From positions 14,948,607 through 15,012,606 of the forward strand of contig CM026568.1 of the NCBI GenBank assembly GCA_015143295.1: a stretch of 64,000 bases of DNA, read 5' to 3'. Under the pieces are notes generated by a model that was given only the letters and a program-made list of their open reading frames with translations, was not told where the DNA came from and ran no database searches. How positions within the stretch are numbered: position 1 is the first letter of the stretch; the number at the start of each line of letters is the position of its first letter. This document shows positions 11,769 through 21,470 of this stretch, in pieces. Both the position numbers and the translations under genes were made by a program. This DNA comes from Tetracentron sinense. Taxonomy: Eukaryota > Streptophyta > Magnoliopsida > Trochodendrales > Trochodendraceae.

Positions 11769-11965
11769 TGCGATCGATCGCACACCGACTGCGATCAATC
11801 GTACCTGGAGGTGATTTGTCGCACATTGACTCGAATACTTTTCCCAGATTTCGACTGTCTTCGATCGATCGTAGGATTGCTGCAATCGATCGCAAATTCA
11901 GTCGAATGCTTTTCTAAATTTTTCTCTAATTGTGATCGATCGTAGGCTTTCTGCGATCGATCGCA
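11769..11965 (-). repeat. Cluster of paired 14-bp palindromes in LTR U3
   Basis: Copies of TGCGATCGATCGCA or close variants start at 11769, 11790, 11860, 11881, 11931 and 11952. They form three pairs, each with exactly 21 bp from start to start. The copies at 11769 and 11952 are perfect 14-bp palindromes. A weaker seventh copy ends at 11823. The cluster starts 44 bp upstream of the TATA box on the minus strand. Confidence 0.9.
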
Positions 11966-12185
11966 ACTCCCTTTTTCTCATTTTTTTCACCCGTAGACCA
12001 TTTGGAGTGTTTTCTCCCTTACTTTTATCATCCTTAAGGCACTAACCCACCTACATATCACACATAGTTTGTTACCAACCATTTTTCTCATTAATCAAAA
12101 TTCAAAAAGAACATGGAAGACCATTTGGCCTTGAAAGCACTATCCACCGACTTTGTAAACGAATTCCGGGGTTCTACACTCTATC

Positions 12186-12368
12186 TTCAATTTAATGAAT
12201 TGGTGTGGCTCCCGAGGACATAGGCACGATGCCGAACCTTGTATATCTTTGTGTTTTGCCTTTATTTTATTCTCTGTAATCTCTTTCTATTTGTTGTGTG
12301 ATTTCTGTAATTTATAGTTTCCAAGATCCAAAGGTTTAGGAATTAAACACGTAGTTTAATTCCCAACA
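12186..12368 (+). repeat. 3' fragment of a Ty1/copia-type LTR
   Basis: The stretch 'GAGGACATAGGCACGATGCC' followed by 'TATATCTTTGTGTTTTGCC', pyrimidine-rich sequence and a terminal TTCCCAACA is the familiar R-U5 end of a plant copia LTR. The U3 is missing. What follows (AGTGATTACC) is at best a decayed primer-binding site. Confidence 0.5.
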
Positions 12369-13423
12369 GTGATTACCAGGCAATGTATGTCATGTACAAA
12401 CTATCATTCAGTTTGAGTTTGTGTTCTTGAAGCTTCTTGAAGAGTCCACCGCTTTCTGATGGGTACTTCTCACTGAAATGTATATTAGCCTGGAGCCGAT
12501 ATGATATTCTGGGCTCTTATTATATATATATATATAATAATTGATATACATTCTATTCTTTTGAATTAAGAAGGTTTTTCTTATTTGTTTATATGCAGTT
12601 TTTATTAATTGTTTGGATGCACCAACTGATTTACTGTTTGTCTATGTATCCCTGTAAAGCACCTTCAATTTCTTTCTGAAAGTAGATTAATAGAAGTATA
12701 GCAATCCCGGATGTCCTGGGATCAACTTCCCATGCCCTCTGAGGAGTTCGGATGGGCAACAGCGCGCCGTTGCCCATATGTGTCTTATAAAATAGGGCCA
12801 CTTACTATTCACATAGGGATCACCAAATGATGGATATGGGCCCATTTTGCAAGATACATATGGGCAACAGCGCTTGAGGGGCCAGCCATCAATTTGGGAT
12901 TATCTTGGCCGTTAATTGGAATGTGGTTGGCGGCGGGCCACCTGCTGAGGGGATTAGTCCACCAAAGGCTGGACACCCGTTACCAAAACAAAAATAAAAA
13001 TAAAAAGACAATCATGTCTAGAGACTTTAATGAAAAGACCAGCATTTAGAACTTCTCACATCTGGGGCAACAACAGCAGTACCCCCATAAAAAATTTGCA
13101 TAATTAACTTCATGTATTGAAGTATTCTACTGAATAATTGTTTGCTACATTAGCTTAATCAAGTTCTAATCAGAAAAGAGAATTCAGCAGAAATTAGATC
13201 CAGGAATAACCACAAGACATTCTTCACACATATGAAGCAATATTACAATCTGAAATTGGGGAAAAGGAGATAGGGGTACGTTTAGCACAAAACCCAACAT
13301 TTGATACAGTACTGACCCTAAATTCACATTTGCTACAATCAAAAACTAAGGAAAAACAGAGAAGTGCTAAAACATAGAGAGATACAACAAAAACAGCATA
13401 GAACAGAACCCCAAGTGGAAGAA
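12369..13423. other. Intergenic stretch 3' of the nodulin-related gene
   Basis: No gene seen. It contains a short TA microsatellite near 12520-12536, a foldback at 12752-12873, and AT-rich sequence that probably includes the 3' UTR of the minus-strand gene ending at 13424. Confidence 0.6.
12752..12873. repeat. Compact foldback with nested hairpin
   Basis: Arms at 12770-12799 and 12839-12867 (TTGCCCATATGTGTCTTATA and its near complement) form a stem of nearly 30 bp. The left outer part contains a second hairpin, ATGGGCAAC at 12752-12760 against GTTGCCCAT at 12769-12777. ATGGGCAACAGCGC occurs twice in direct orientation (12752 and 12860). No target duplication was found. Confidence 0.7.
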
Positions 13424-13876
13424 TCAATGCTTCTTCAAGAATCCTTCAGCCATCTTGAAGTACTCCCCATACCCCCCACCCTCAGAATGAGAATCATCAG
13501 CACCAGAAAGTGTGTGTGTAGAGGAATGTGTATCAGTGGTTGAATGGGTTGTCGAGGTTGAATGATCGGAGTTGTTGTGGGTGGTGGTGGTGGAGGAATG
13601 GGAAGAGTGGTACTGGTGGAGATAATTCTCAGCCTTATCAACATACTTTCCAAAGCCCTTCTCCTCCTCCAGGTTGCCATAGCGTTCCACAGCAGCAAGA
13701 AGATCAGCGGCAGCACCGGACACTTTAGCTTTGTCTACCTTGCTTGTATCATGGCTGAGGGAGGATTTAGCTGCCTCAGCTACAATCTTGGCACTGGAGA
13801 GAAGCTCTGTTGTGGAAGGTTGGTGGTGCTTCTCTTTGTGGGTGCTGCTTGGTTTTTTATGGGAAAATGAATCCAT
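13424..13876 (-). CDS. Nodulin-related-protein-like small hydrophilic protein
   Basis: Encodes 150 residues without introns. I start at the ATG at 13876 (MDSFSHKKPSS); the open frame extends 42 codons further upstream, but that part is not family-like. Residues about 22-90 form the conserved helical part: LLSSAKIVAEAAKSSL, then KVDKAKVSGAAADLLAAVE, YGNLEEEKGFGKYVDKAENYL. Residues about 92-130 are a low-complexity Ser/Thr/His linker, and the C-terminus GEYFKMAEGFLKKH repeats the helix pattern. This matches plant nodulin-related protein 1 (Arabidopsis At2g03440 type), small soluble proteins linked to stress and ABA responses. No signal peptide or membrane segment. An ABRE-type G-box lies upstream at 14132. 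It is the best-supported single-exon gene here; molecular function is unknown. Confidence 0.85.
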   Translation of the reverse strand: MDSFSHKKPSSTHKEKHHQPSTTELLSSAKIVAEAAKSSLSHDTSKVDKAKVSGAAADLLAAVERYGNLEEEKGFGKYVDKAENYLHQYHSSHSSTTTTHNNSDHSTSTTHSTTDTHSSTHTLSGADDSHSEGGGYGEYFKMAEGFLKKH

Positions 13877-14390
13877 GGAAGATGAGAAATGGGGTTTTGA
13901 ATCCAGAGACTGACCGGAGAAGAGGAGATTGGGAATTTGGGTCTTCAGCTCTATCTCCTTTCTCTGCATAAATAGGCTAAAAGTCTTCGCTGTGTAGGCC
14001 ATGAGCCATGTAGCTTCCTTCTCAGTGTTGATACCGTGTTGTCCGTATGATTGGAGGGTGAATTGGTTAAAACACTTATTTTCATGAGACGAAACTGCCC
14101 CCTATTTCTACCATCACACAGTGAATTGACCACGTGGCATGTTGGAATGTGGGGGCATATGAAATCCGTGTGCCTATTTCTACATCCAAACTCGTTTACC
14201 GTTTGTGGCTGGATGTTATGTTGGCCACACGTTTCTTGTGGTTTGTCAACTGCCCACTTGCATTTGATTTGATATTTATTTATATTTTGTCGGCAAGGAA
14301 TCGATCATTCGTCAGAAAATAATCGATCATTCGCTAAGTGTGTGGATGTGTGTTTCTTGCTTTGAATGCTGCTTTCACCTTGTGGTGTAA
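13877..14390 (-). promoter_or_regulatory. Upstream region of the nodulin-related gene
   Basis: The minus strand shows a weak TATA-like CTATTTATG near 13967-13976 and an A/T-rich TATA-like stretch near 14268-14285. Either could set the transcription start; I cannot choose. Short ORFs here are not family-like. Confidence 0.35.
14132..14137. promoter_or_regulatory. G-box / ABRE core
   Basis: CCACGTGGCA surrounds the palindromic CACGTG about 255 bp upstream of the minus-strand ATG. It fits the ABA-responsive element consensus ACGTGGC, in keeping with the family's reported link to ABA and stress. Function is inferred. Confidence 0.45.
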
Positions 14391-14818
14391 GAGCATTACT
14401 AGCAGCCACACCAAATTTCACTCACCAAAATAGCCAAAACCCACAAAAAGTGGTTTTGCTGAACCACTTTTTTAAAACACTCCCAACAGTCTCACCATTT
14501 TAACCAAAACAAAAGGAGATAAGCAATATTTTATCATTTGTGTGGGAAAACAAAAAAGGAAGAAAGAGAAAAATATTATTTTATTGTTTGTGTGGGACCA
14601 CAAAAAAGAAAGGGAGAGAGAGAAACCTTATTTTATTATTTGTGTGGGCACAAGGGTGAGAAGATTTAACTTTGGTGAGTCTACAGTACTCACGTAGACT
14701 CAGGAAAGGGATTTCTTCATTCTGTTGAGGCTGCTGGGAGTCATTTTAGCACCTTTTTAGTCTTTTGGCTCACCAAAATAACCAAAAAGTTATTTTGGTA
14801 AGGCTGCTAGGAATGCTC
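14391..14818. mobile_element. MITE, PIF/Harbinger (Tourist)-like
   Basis: Terminal inverted repeats GAGCATTACTAGCAGCC (left) and the complement of GGCTGCTAGGAATGCTC (right) are bounded by a perfect TAA duplication (14388-14390 and 14819-14821). The subterminal parts are also inverted (TCACCAAAATAGCCAAAA against the complement near 14767-14800). No coding capacity. A 3-bp TAA duplication is the PIF/Harbinger signature. Confidence 0.85.
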
Positions 14819-14934
14819 TAATTGTCTTGACTAAAGAAAGAAAAAAAAGTTAAATCGTACTCAGAAAGGGAAATGGAAAACGGTTACCGAGGTCTGACCT
14901 GGGTCTGACCCAGTGACCTCATTGGTCCAACCCC

Positions 14935-15050
14935 ATTTTTACCACTCATCAACTGTGGTTAACCAACCAATCTAACCATGGATTTTAGAAAAAACAAAAA
15001 TCAAAATACTAATTTTAATTTAATTAATCTTAACCATGAGTTAAAAGGGA
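14935..15050. repeat. Foldback-family element, degraded copy
   Basis: Contains CAACTGTGGTTAACC at the left and CTTAACCATGAGTTAAAAGG at the right around an AT-rich core with TTTTAGAAAAAA. It is the weakest member of the foldback family described at 15139-15487. Confidence 0.5.
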
Positions 15051-15138
15051 CACTTGGTTCAGCTTAGACGTGGAACCGAGTTCTCAGGGGTTGAAAAGAA
15101 GGACACAGGTTCTCAAGTCGAAAAGAAAAGGGACGTGT

Positions 15139-15487
15139 TCTTTTTCAGTTGTAACCGGTTTTGCCGTTTTGGCAAAACCGGTTACGTCCATGAGGTGGCC
15201 ACATGTCTCTTTTGACACCTCTTAATTATGGTTAAGATTCATTCACCCACCCCTAAGGATCAGTTACCTATTCTTCATTTTTAGAAAAAAATAATAATTT
15301 TTTTGTTAATTGTGGTTACAATTTTCCAACTCCTAGGGTTAATTTTATTTTTTCTAAAAACCAAATAGGTGTGAGTGAACCTTAAGGGTAGGTTAATCTT
15401 AACCACAGTTAAGGGATGTAAAAATGGACATGCGGTGACCACAAGGTTGTAACCGGTTTTGCCCAAAACCAGTTACAACTGGAGAAG
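15139..15487. repeat. Foldback element, subfamily with GTAACCGG ends
   Basis: Long inverted arms: CAGTTGTAACCGG, then CACATGTCTCTTTTGACACC, TTAATTATGGTTAAGATTCA, CTATTCTTCATTTTTAGAAA; the same blocks come back inverted on the right and end in CCAGTTACAACTGG at about 15480. Between the outermost blocks on the left lies a perfect hairpin at 15151-15185 (15-bp arms GTAACCGGTTTTGCC, 5-base loop). The core is AT-rich with no ORF. Confidence 0.75.
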
Positions 15488-15514
15488 ATCACCGTCAAAA
15501 GAAAAAGCATGTAT

Positions 15515-15605
15515 TCTTCTCCAGTTGTAACGGGTTTTACGCCCATGAGGTGGCCATATGTCTCTTTTGACACCTCTTAACTATGGTAGGTTAATCTTGA
15601 CCGTA
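15515..15605. repeat. Partial foldback element (left arm only)
   Basis: Repeats the outer arm of the preceding element (CTCCAGTTGTAACGGG, GTCTCTTTTGACACCTCTTA, ACTATGGT) and then jumps to the end of the right arm (GGTTAATCTTGACCG), so the interior is deleted. Confidence 0.65.
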
Positions 15606-15774
15606 TTGTCCTTTACACCAGCTTTGAGATCCTTCATGTTCAGGTTTGCTAGTGGAAGCCTGTACTATAGATGGACCTTGGATATGTTCATTGGTTAGTA
15701 AGTTGAGCATTGGAAGCTTGGTTAAATAATAATTAAATAATGGATATATCAACCGTTATAACACGTAGAAATGG
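15606..15774. other. Unassigned spacer
   Basis: No recognisable gene or repeat. Confidence 0.4.
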
Positions 15775-16105
15775 AAAATAGTCACCTCCTCGGTCCGAGG
15801 AGGTGAGTTACCGTCTCGTCCCCTTTTTGGGGCCACGTGTACCCTTTTTACTTTTATTAACTGTGGTTAAGATTCAGTCACCCCTAGGGCTCACACATCT
15901 ACTCTTGGTTTTTAGAAAAAAATTAACCACATGAGATGGTTTATTTTTTAACCATAGTTCAAAGGGTTTGTGAGAGCGAGGAGGAATAGTCCCCTCCTCG
16001 GCCCGAGGAGGAGGAGGAGACTATTCCTCAATAGAAATAATCTAGAGTCTAGACCACCCACATAAGCAGGACTATTCCTCAATAGAAATAATCTAGGGTC
16101 TAGGC
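15775..16105. repeat. Foldback fragment flanked by two CTCCTCGG hairpins
   Basis: A perfect hairpin CACCTCCTCGG-T-CCGAGGAGGTG lies at 15783-15805. The left arm of the foldback family follows (15845-15920: TTAACTGTGGTTAAGATTCA, TTGGTTTTTAGAAAA). A second, larger hairpin spans 15982-16030, with GAGGAATAGTC and CCTCCTCGG mirrored on the right. After it, the block ACTATTCCTCAATAGAAATA is directly repeated at 16021 and 16070. Confidence 0.75.
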
Positions 16106-16184
16106 AGGTGGCATACCTTACTTACCGAACTACTTCTTTGTAAAAGCTTCTCATTGTGATAAATAAAAAAAATATCAATTTTTT

Positions 16185-16330
16185 TTTCAAACCCAATTTA
16201 AAATTCACTAACTTCTAAGGTTAAAAAAATTTAATATTTTTTTCTAAAAACCCAAGGATAAATAGGTGAACCCTAAGAGTGGGAGAATTTTAACCATAGT
16301 TAAGAGGTGTCAAAAGGGACATGTAGCAAC
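16185..16330. repeat. Foldback element, right half
   Basis: AAAATTCACTAACTTCTAAG, CTAAAAACCCAAGGATAAAT, GGTGAACCCTAAGAGTGGG and TTTTAACCATAGTTAAGAGG appear in the order of the family's right arm; the left arm is missing. Confidence 0.7.
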
Positions 16331-16550
16331 CTAAAATGGCACAACTGGACTGCATTGGGGGCTCACTATATATATGACAAAAAAATTGGGGAGCCACTAT
16401 ATATAAGACAAAAAAAGTTTCGGGGGCCAAGTATACTATAAAATAAAATAAAAATTGAGGGGCCCACAATTACATGCCACTACCATAAGAAATTACAAAA
16501 ACAATTGCGGGGCCATGGCCCCTCTCGCCCCCGGCTCCACCCCTGGTTAT
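16331..16550. repeat. Unclassified element end with GGCCATGGCCCC
   Basis: Twice-repeated 'GGGAGCCACTATATATAAGA'-like sequence and an end with GGGGCCATGGCCCCTCTCGC. This GC-rich end is common at the border of plant repeats. Class unknown. Confidence 0.35.
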
Positions 16551-17225
16551 AAGATACTCTAAGGTCTTAAGCAGAGAATGATAGAAAATAGATTTATTGA
16601 TAAACTTTGATGATTTTATACTGACCCATAGGATTTATATAAGATGAAAACAACTAAAAATAAAAATAAATCTCAATCAAATCTAATTTAATTCTAATTC
16701 TAATTCAAATCTACCTAGAGACCATGTATCTAATCTTACCTTATTACACCACTATTGTATTTTCTACCACTCTCTCATAGAGACAAGTATGTGAGACCAT
16801 ATGATTTTTTTTTTTTCCATGTATAGAGGTTAGCCCCCTCGAAGAGATCATACATCAATGAAATAAAAATGAAAAAAATTATTGTTTTGCATGTTCCCAT
16901 CATTTGGTATCAGATCTCTTTTCCCATACCGAAGATTGTGGGTTCAATTATAGATTAATGGAGATGGCTAAAGAATGGACGAAGGGATCCCCAAGATTTA
17001 GCTAAATCTCTTAGCTGAGTGATTCACGGATCTACATATATTATGTACATAATAGTCATTATTGTGCAAGACTCTATTTCTCAGCGTTTTTTTATTTTGA
17101 GACTTGACACCAAAGGCGTTAGGTAACATCCTTAAACAATAGGAAGAGACTAAGAAACTCTGGAAGACATGCTCTCAACACATCCTAATTGCTACTTTAT
17201 CAAAAAGAGAGGAGATGCACCTGTG
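16551..17225. repeat. LTR remnants with a tRNA-iMet type primer-binding site
   Basis: 16551-16800 reads like a minus-strand copia LTR fragment (minus TATA-like TTATATAAATCC near 16629-16640). A plus-strand primer-binding site TGGTATCAGATC at 16905-16916 follows a short LTR-like end and is followed by leader-like sequence. No coding domain was found nearby. Confidence 0.4.
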
Positions 17226-17881
17226 TCAAAAATCTCATATACATGGCTATCCAAATCTTTGTAAATGTGTCGAGCTTTGGGCCGGATTATTCAAAAATAC
17301 CAAAATTCAAGCCCATACCTGACCCATTGCCACCCCTAACCATCCACCACTTTTAAGAGATTTTTCGTTATCTGGTTTGGATCAAATTGGCGAAGTAATT
17401 TAACACATCCATTTTAGAGAATATAAATTCAATCTTTGCATATTTGAGGATACGATCTTCAACCTGCGTCCCTAGAAAGCTCTAATCGGGGACTGCTTTT
17501 TCAGAAAATTTGGGGAGTGGTTGTGAACAGTATGTGCAAAGCTGTAATGATCAGCTTTCTAAATGGAGGTTATCTACTGAAACAACTCAATCAAACATAA
17601 GTTTCCTTAAATCTGGGCCAATTATATTGGACTAAACTCGGATTAAACATGAATATTTATGGGCAGAAAGTATGGTGGATGGGTCAGTGTTTATCAGGAC
17701 TGTATAGAATGTGTAGTCTAAGGTTTATAAGAGATTGGCATTGGGGTTTAAAAGTGAGGAAATAGGACAGGACGTGGAACAGAATAGATGCTGGTCGTAT
17801 GAACATGATGGTGTAGTTGTTAAATTCAGGAATTTAATGGTTTTTGGTGAGCTACCTAGCTACCTTGGCGTACGAAATGAA
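17226..17881. other. Unassigned intergenic sequence
   Basis: AT-rich, no convincing ORF, repeat or RNA gene. Probably old, unrecognisable repeat. Confidence 0.4.
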
Positions 17882-18040
17882 GAGGAGTGCTAGCCCCCAA
17901 GGGAGATTTAATTTTTTTTTTCTCCCCAAACTCTCATTATGGGAGCCAAGCAACACTATAGGGGTAGCGGGGAAAAGTGGCAGATACATGTCACTACCTC
18001 AATGAGAGTTTGGAAGTCTGCATTGAGACTAGCATTTCTC
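17882..18040. mobile_element. MITE-like element, AGTGCTAGC ends
   Basis: Left end GAGGAGTGCTAGCCC and right end complementary to GAGACTAGCATTTCTC. Inner arms CCAAACTCTCATTATGG against TCAATGAGAGTTTGG. The same end type recurs at 21018-21162, indicating a family. Target duplication not resolved. Confidence 0.65.
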
Positions 18041-18345
18041 AAGAAATGAATAAGGTTCAGGACAAGATTATGAAAAGGAAAAGCTTGGTGAGCAGTTAAG
18101 AGGTGTTTTGGCCTAAATGTGCCTTATGTTAGCTTCTTTGCATCTTTTATTTGCATTTATTCAAAAGAAAAATAGGTGCACTGAATTATATAATTCAAGA
18201 GAAAATCTAATTTTTTGTGTTTGACATGCTGCAAAATAAACTTTTATCACAAACAATTCTCTAGTTTTACTTTGTGTTAGGAAATAAATTTCTTTAAAAA
18301 TTGAAGGAAAAATATATCCAAGAAAAAAAAATTCTTTTTCATAAC

Positions 18346-19636
18346 TGTAGGTACCCAATTTTGCAAGGTCATAGACCCATTTATCTCCAAGTACCGAATG
18401 ATAAACTCAATAAAGTGCAATAGGAAATCATCCGAAATCAAACCAAGTCAAAACCCAATCCAAACCCCAGTTAACCCAAGCCCGAAATAGGGAGGAGGTT
18501 TTTTTTAAAAAAAAAATGTTTGAGTTTTTGGGAGAAACTTTAGTCCTACATCGCTTGAAAAAGAGAACCCTCCTCTTTTTCACCTTTATAAAAGGCTACC
18601 CCACCTCCTCCCTCTCATTGACACCAGAAAAACCCTAGTCTTGAAAGCAATAGACTTTGCCTCCACTTTGAAAACCTTAAGTAGAGTGAAACATTTGTTA
18701 GAGAAAATTTTAGATTTTAGATTGAAACTCTTTGAGATCTCCAAAAATTTGGAGAAGAGAGCAAGAGCTCACACCCTAGCCTAGAAGAAGGATCGGAGTT
18801 TGGATTTTCTTTATTGTTTTCATTTTAGGTATTTGGAGCGTGGGATCATTGGAGCGCAATTGAAAGAAAGTTTGCAACATATATGATTCGCTTTATTTCA
18901 TGCATTTATTTTGATTCTCTTTCTATTTACCCATCTATGATCTTTCTTCTTTTACTTTCCAACGGTGGTCTAAAGTTTTCTCCAAGCGGTCGTGAGGAAG
19001 TGGTAACCCAGATGAAGGAAAGTGTGGGAAGAAGAAGCCTTCGATTTCTTTCTTTTCATTTATTGTATTTTTTAACAGAAAGATAGACCACTCTCAAATC
19101 GGTCGGGGGGGACAGTTGGTCTTCGTCGATTTAAGGAAAGGGGGCTCACCATTCAAGTAGAGAGAATCACCCTGAATCGGTCGAGGAGTGGTGTATTTCA
19201 ATCTCAAAGTAAATCAATCAAAAAAATAGAAACAAGAAGAGAGAATCGCCCCGAATCAGTCGAGAAAGATGTATTCCAATCTCGAAATAAAAAAATTAAA
19301 GAGAAGGATTTGTTTTGATTTGGTCGAGATGAGGCATTCCAATCTCGAAAATAAAATATGAGAAAATAATTAATTTTGTTAAAAAATGGTTTAGAATAAT
19401 GGAGAAAAATTAAAAAGGCAGCCAACATCCAACAGATGAGTTGGGGTGATTCACACCTTCCCCTGACTCATAACGGAATCCCTGAATCCTTACTCTGGTT
19501 CTCAAACCAAGAGTTTATTTTAATGGTGACCAATCACACCATGATCTCTTTGATTGTGGCGACTCTAACTTCTCATCTTTCACTAGTGTGAAAGTACTAG
19601 TGTGGGGTTGAGATCACTCGAGTCGGCTATCGCAAA
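18346..19636 (+). mobile_element. Solo LTR, Tat-like Ty3/gypsy
   Basis: Starts TGTAGGTACCCAATTTTGC and carries near its 3' end GATTGTGGCGACTCTAAC, the motif typical of Tat-group LTR ends. A 5-bp ATAAC flanks it (18341-18345 and 19637-19641), though the 3' end reads CGCAAA rather than CA. TATA (TTATAAAA) at 18586-18593, 33 bp after TAGTCCTACATCG. Between 19150 and 19360 a block with GAATCGGTCGAG and CAATCTCGAAA occurs three times. No internal domain, hence solo. Confidence 0.65.
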
Positions 19637-19641
19637 ATAAC

Positions 19642-20783
19642 GTTCTCCCTCCAAACAAACAAAGCCTAGGCACCAAACTCTCCTGTAGGATGAATCATTT
19701 TCTTTTTTATATATTAGTAGTGGTTTTTATTGAAAGAAAAGAAAGAACTATATTCATCCATGGCCATTTCAGAGACAGAATAGTGGGAAGTTGTGCATAG
19801 ATACAAATAATCATGAGCACTTATATTCTTGTTGAATTTTTTACTTTGAGGATTTGGGGTTGATGCATAATTTTTTTTTTCAATTGATTCGCTTATACTT
19901 TTTTACTTATAGTCATTAATGCGAAGTAATTTTATAGTTTATCTCTTTTTTATGTTTATTATCTTCTCTTTCCCTTGTATTATACTTCTATATAACCAAA
20001 TATCTTTATTGGACAAAAGTTTCCTTACCGTACAAAAGTCTCTCTTTGTTTCAATGTAAAGTAAGGCAAAATTAATGAAATCCGTAAATAAATAAATAAA
20101 AATGGTACTTTTTGTGTTTGTATGTAGGCAAAAAATTTCGGAAGAAAAATGATTTACACAAAATGATAGCCTTTGTGGAAAATGACTTATATTTTAAAAA
20201 TCTGTATCATTTTTTTTTATCATAAAATCATCAGATAAAAGAAAATGAAGGTAACTTTCTTTACATTTATTTTTCAAAATAACAAAATTATAATTATTAA
20301 TATTTTAAAATGATAACAATACTACACATTTACATGTATTTTCTAAAATGAAAAATATATTATTCTCCACATGTATATCTCTAAAACAACAAAAAATCTC
20401 CTCTCCACCAATAGCTTTTTTAAATGACAAAAAATACCCTTCTCCACATCTATTCTAGACAATAACAATAGGTTGTTGACAAAAATACTATTTTATAAAT
20501 TTTAATTAAATAATAAAAACTCCCCTCTTTATATGTGATTTTTAATTTTTTTTAAACTCAAACATAAGTTTTCCTAATATATTTTCATAGATGCCACCAA
20601 TCAACAAAAAAATGTAAAAATATTATCTTTTACTGTAAAAGCCTTCACACCATAAACATAAATAAATGATCGTACAAACAAATGGAGCCTTTATTGAAGT
20701 ATCGAAAAACTCTAAATGTATTGATAAGCCAATGATTTTTTTTCCACGTTTCTAAATATGGTTAACCAATATAGTAAGTAATT
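19642..20783. other. AT-rich stretch with one TIR-type end
   Basis: No gene seen. CGTACAAACAAATGGAGCC (20671-20689) resembles the end of the TIR element at 34599-36533, and TGGAAAATGACTTATATTTT-like sequence near 20170-20200 resembles its subterminal part, so a degraded relative may span about 20100-20690. Confidence 0.35.
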
Positions 20784-20890
20784 GAATAAGCCGTCATGCC
20801 TCTCTGATACCGATTCACCCACTTAGCGGCTTCCCAATGCTTTTTCCCTGGATTCGCCATAAATCGGCTAACACCTGCGTCTACTACAAA
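20784..20890 (-). pseudogene. Ty1/copia RT-RNase H junction fragment
   Basis: One minus-strand frame reads AGVSRFMANPGKKHWEAAKW followed by VNRYQRG. This is the block between RT and RNase H in copia polyproteins (usually SRFMxNPGxxHWxAxKW, then a LRYLxGT-like motif). Nothing further of the element is readable on either side. Confidence 0.7.
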
Positions 20891-21017
20891 TAAGCCTTTT
20901 TGGTTTTGGGAATACCATCCTGAATCCTGCTTCTAATCGATTACAATAAATTTCATCGAATTTTGCATTTTTCTTCAAAATGAGCATGAAATATGTTCAA
21001 GAATTATATGTATATAT

Positions 21018-21162
21018 GAAGAGTGCTAGCCCTACTCTCACCCTCCACCAACCATTTGTCCATCAAAAATGATTAAAGCACTCTCTCACCCAAAAAAATG
21101 ACAGTTGGTTGGTAGATGGTGATCAGAGTATGGGTTGACTGAGAGTAAGGCTAGCATTCCTC
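21018..21162. mobile_element. MITE-like element, AGTGCTAGC family
   Basis: Left end GAAGAGTGCTAGCCCTACTC with CACCAACCATTTGTCCAT inside; the right end is complementary (GAGAGTAAGGCTAGCATTCC, with AATGACAGTTGGTTGG inside). A second right end follows at 21184-21243 (GGTAGATGGTGAGAGTATGG, then GGGCTAGCATTTCTC), so this is either a duplicated end or two nested copies. Confidence 0.7.
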
Positions 21163-21443
21163 ACATACACACATATATATATGGGGGTATGGTAGATGGT
21201 GAGAGTATGGGTCGACTCAGAGTAGGGCTAGCATTTCTCACATGCACACACACATATACACGTATATATATTATGAGGGAAGGGTGGGTAACAAAAATAC
21301 TTATGTAGGCTTTTTGACCCCATATTGTAGGGTGGATCTCAAAAGATAGGAAAGATGTCATTCCAAGCCGTACATTCAATTTTCATCCACTACAACTTTT
21401 CAAAGGTGTTTTCTTTCTTCTCGTCTACTCTTATTATATCTTA

Positions 21444-21470
21444 CTAGTGGGTGGCACGTGCGATCACGTG
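21444..21470 (-). mobile_element. Helitron-like 3' end, minus strand
   Basis: On the minus strand a hairpin-forming CACGTGATCGCACGTG is followed 8 bases later by CTAG and then a T. Helitrons end in CTRR preceded by a short hairpin and insert before T. The body would extend to the right. Short motifs, so only suggestive. Confidence 0.4.

Larger units (their letters stand above)
11061..12178 (-). repeat. LTR 'A', U3-side part
   Basis: This continues the LTR that starts at 119. Read on the minus strand it begins TGTAGAACCCCGGAATTC at 12178, like the starts of related LTRs at 32435 (TGTAGAGACCTG), 33409 (TGTAAAGTCCCGGATCC) and, on the plus strand, 54214. The block 11460-11740, with the TATA box, aligns with 31540-31760. 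The palindrome cluster 11769-11965 lies upstream of the TATA. The 130-codon minus ORF at 11493-11885 is R/U3 sequence, not a gene. Confidence 0.7.

Noticed and set aside
11493..11885. 130-codon minus-strand ORF
   Set aside because: It lies across the LTR TATA box and palindrome cluster; the open frame is a by-product of the repeated sequence.
11769..11965. Regularly spaced palindromes as a CRISPR array
   Set aside because: The genome is a plant, the repeats are only 14 bp, spacers are 7 bp and partly repeated, and the cluster lies in an LTR promoter.
13528..13913. Plus-strand ORFs opposite the nodulin-related gene
   Set aside because: Shadows of the Ser/Thr/His-rich minus-strand coding sequence.
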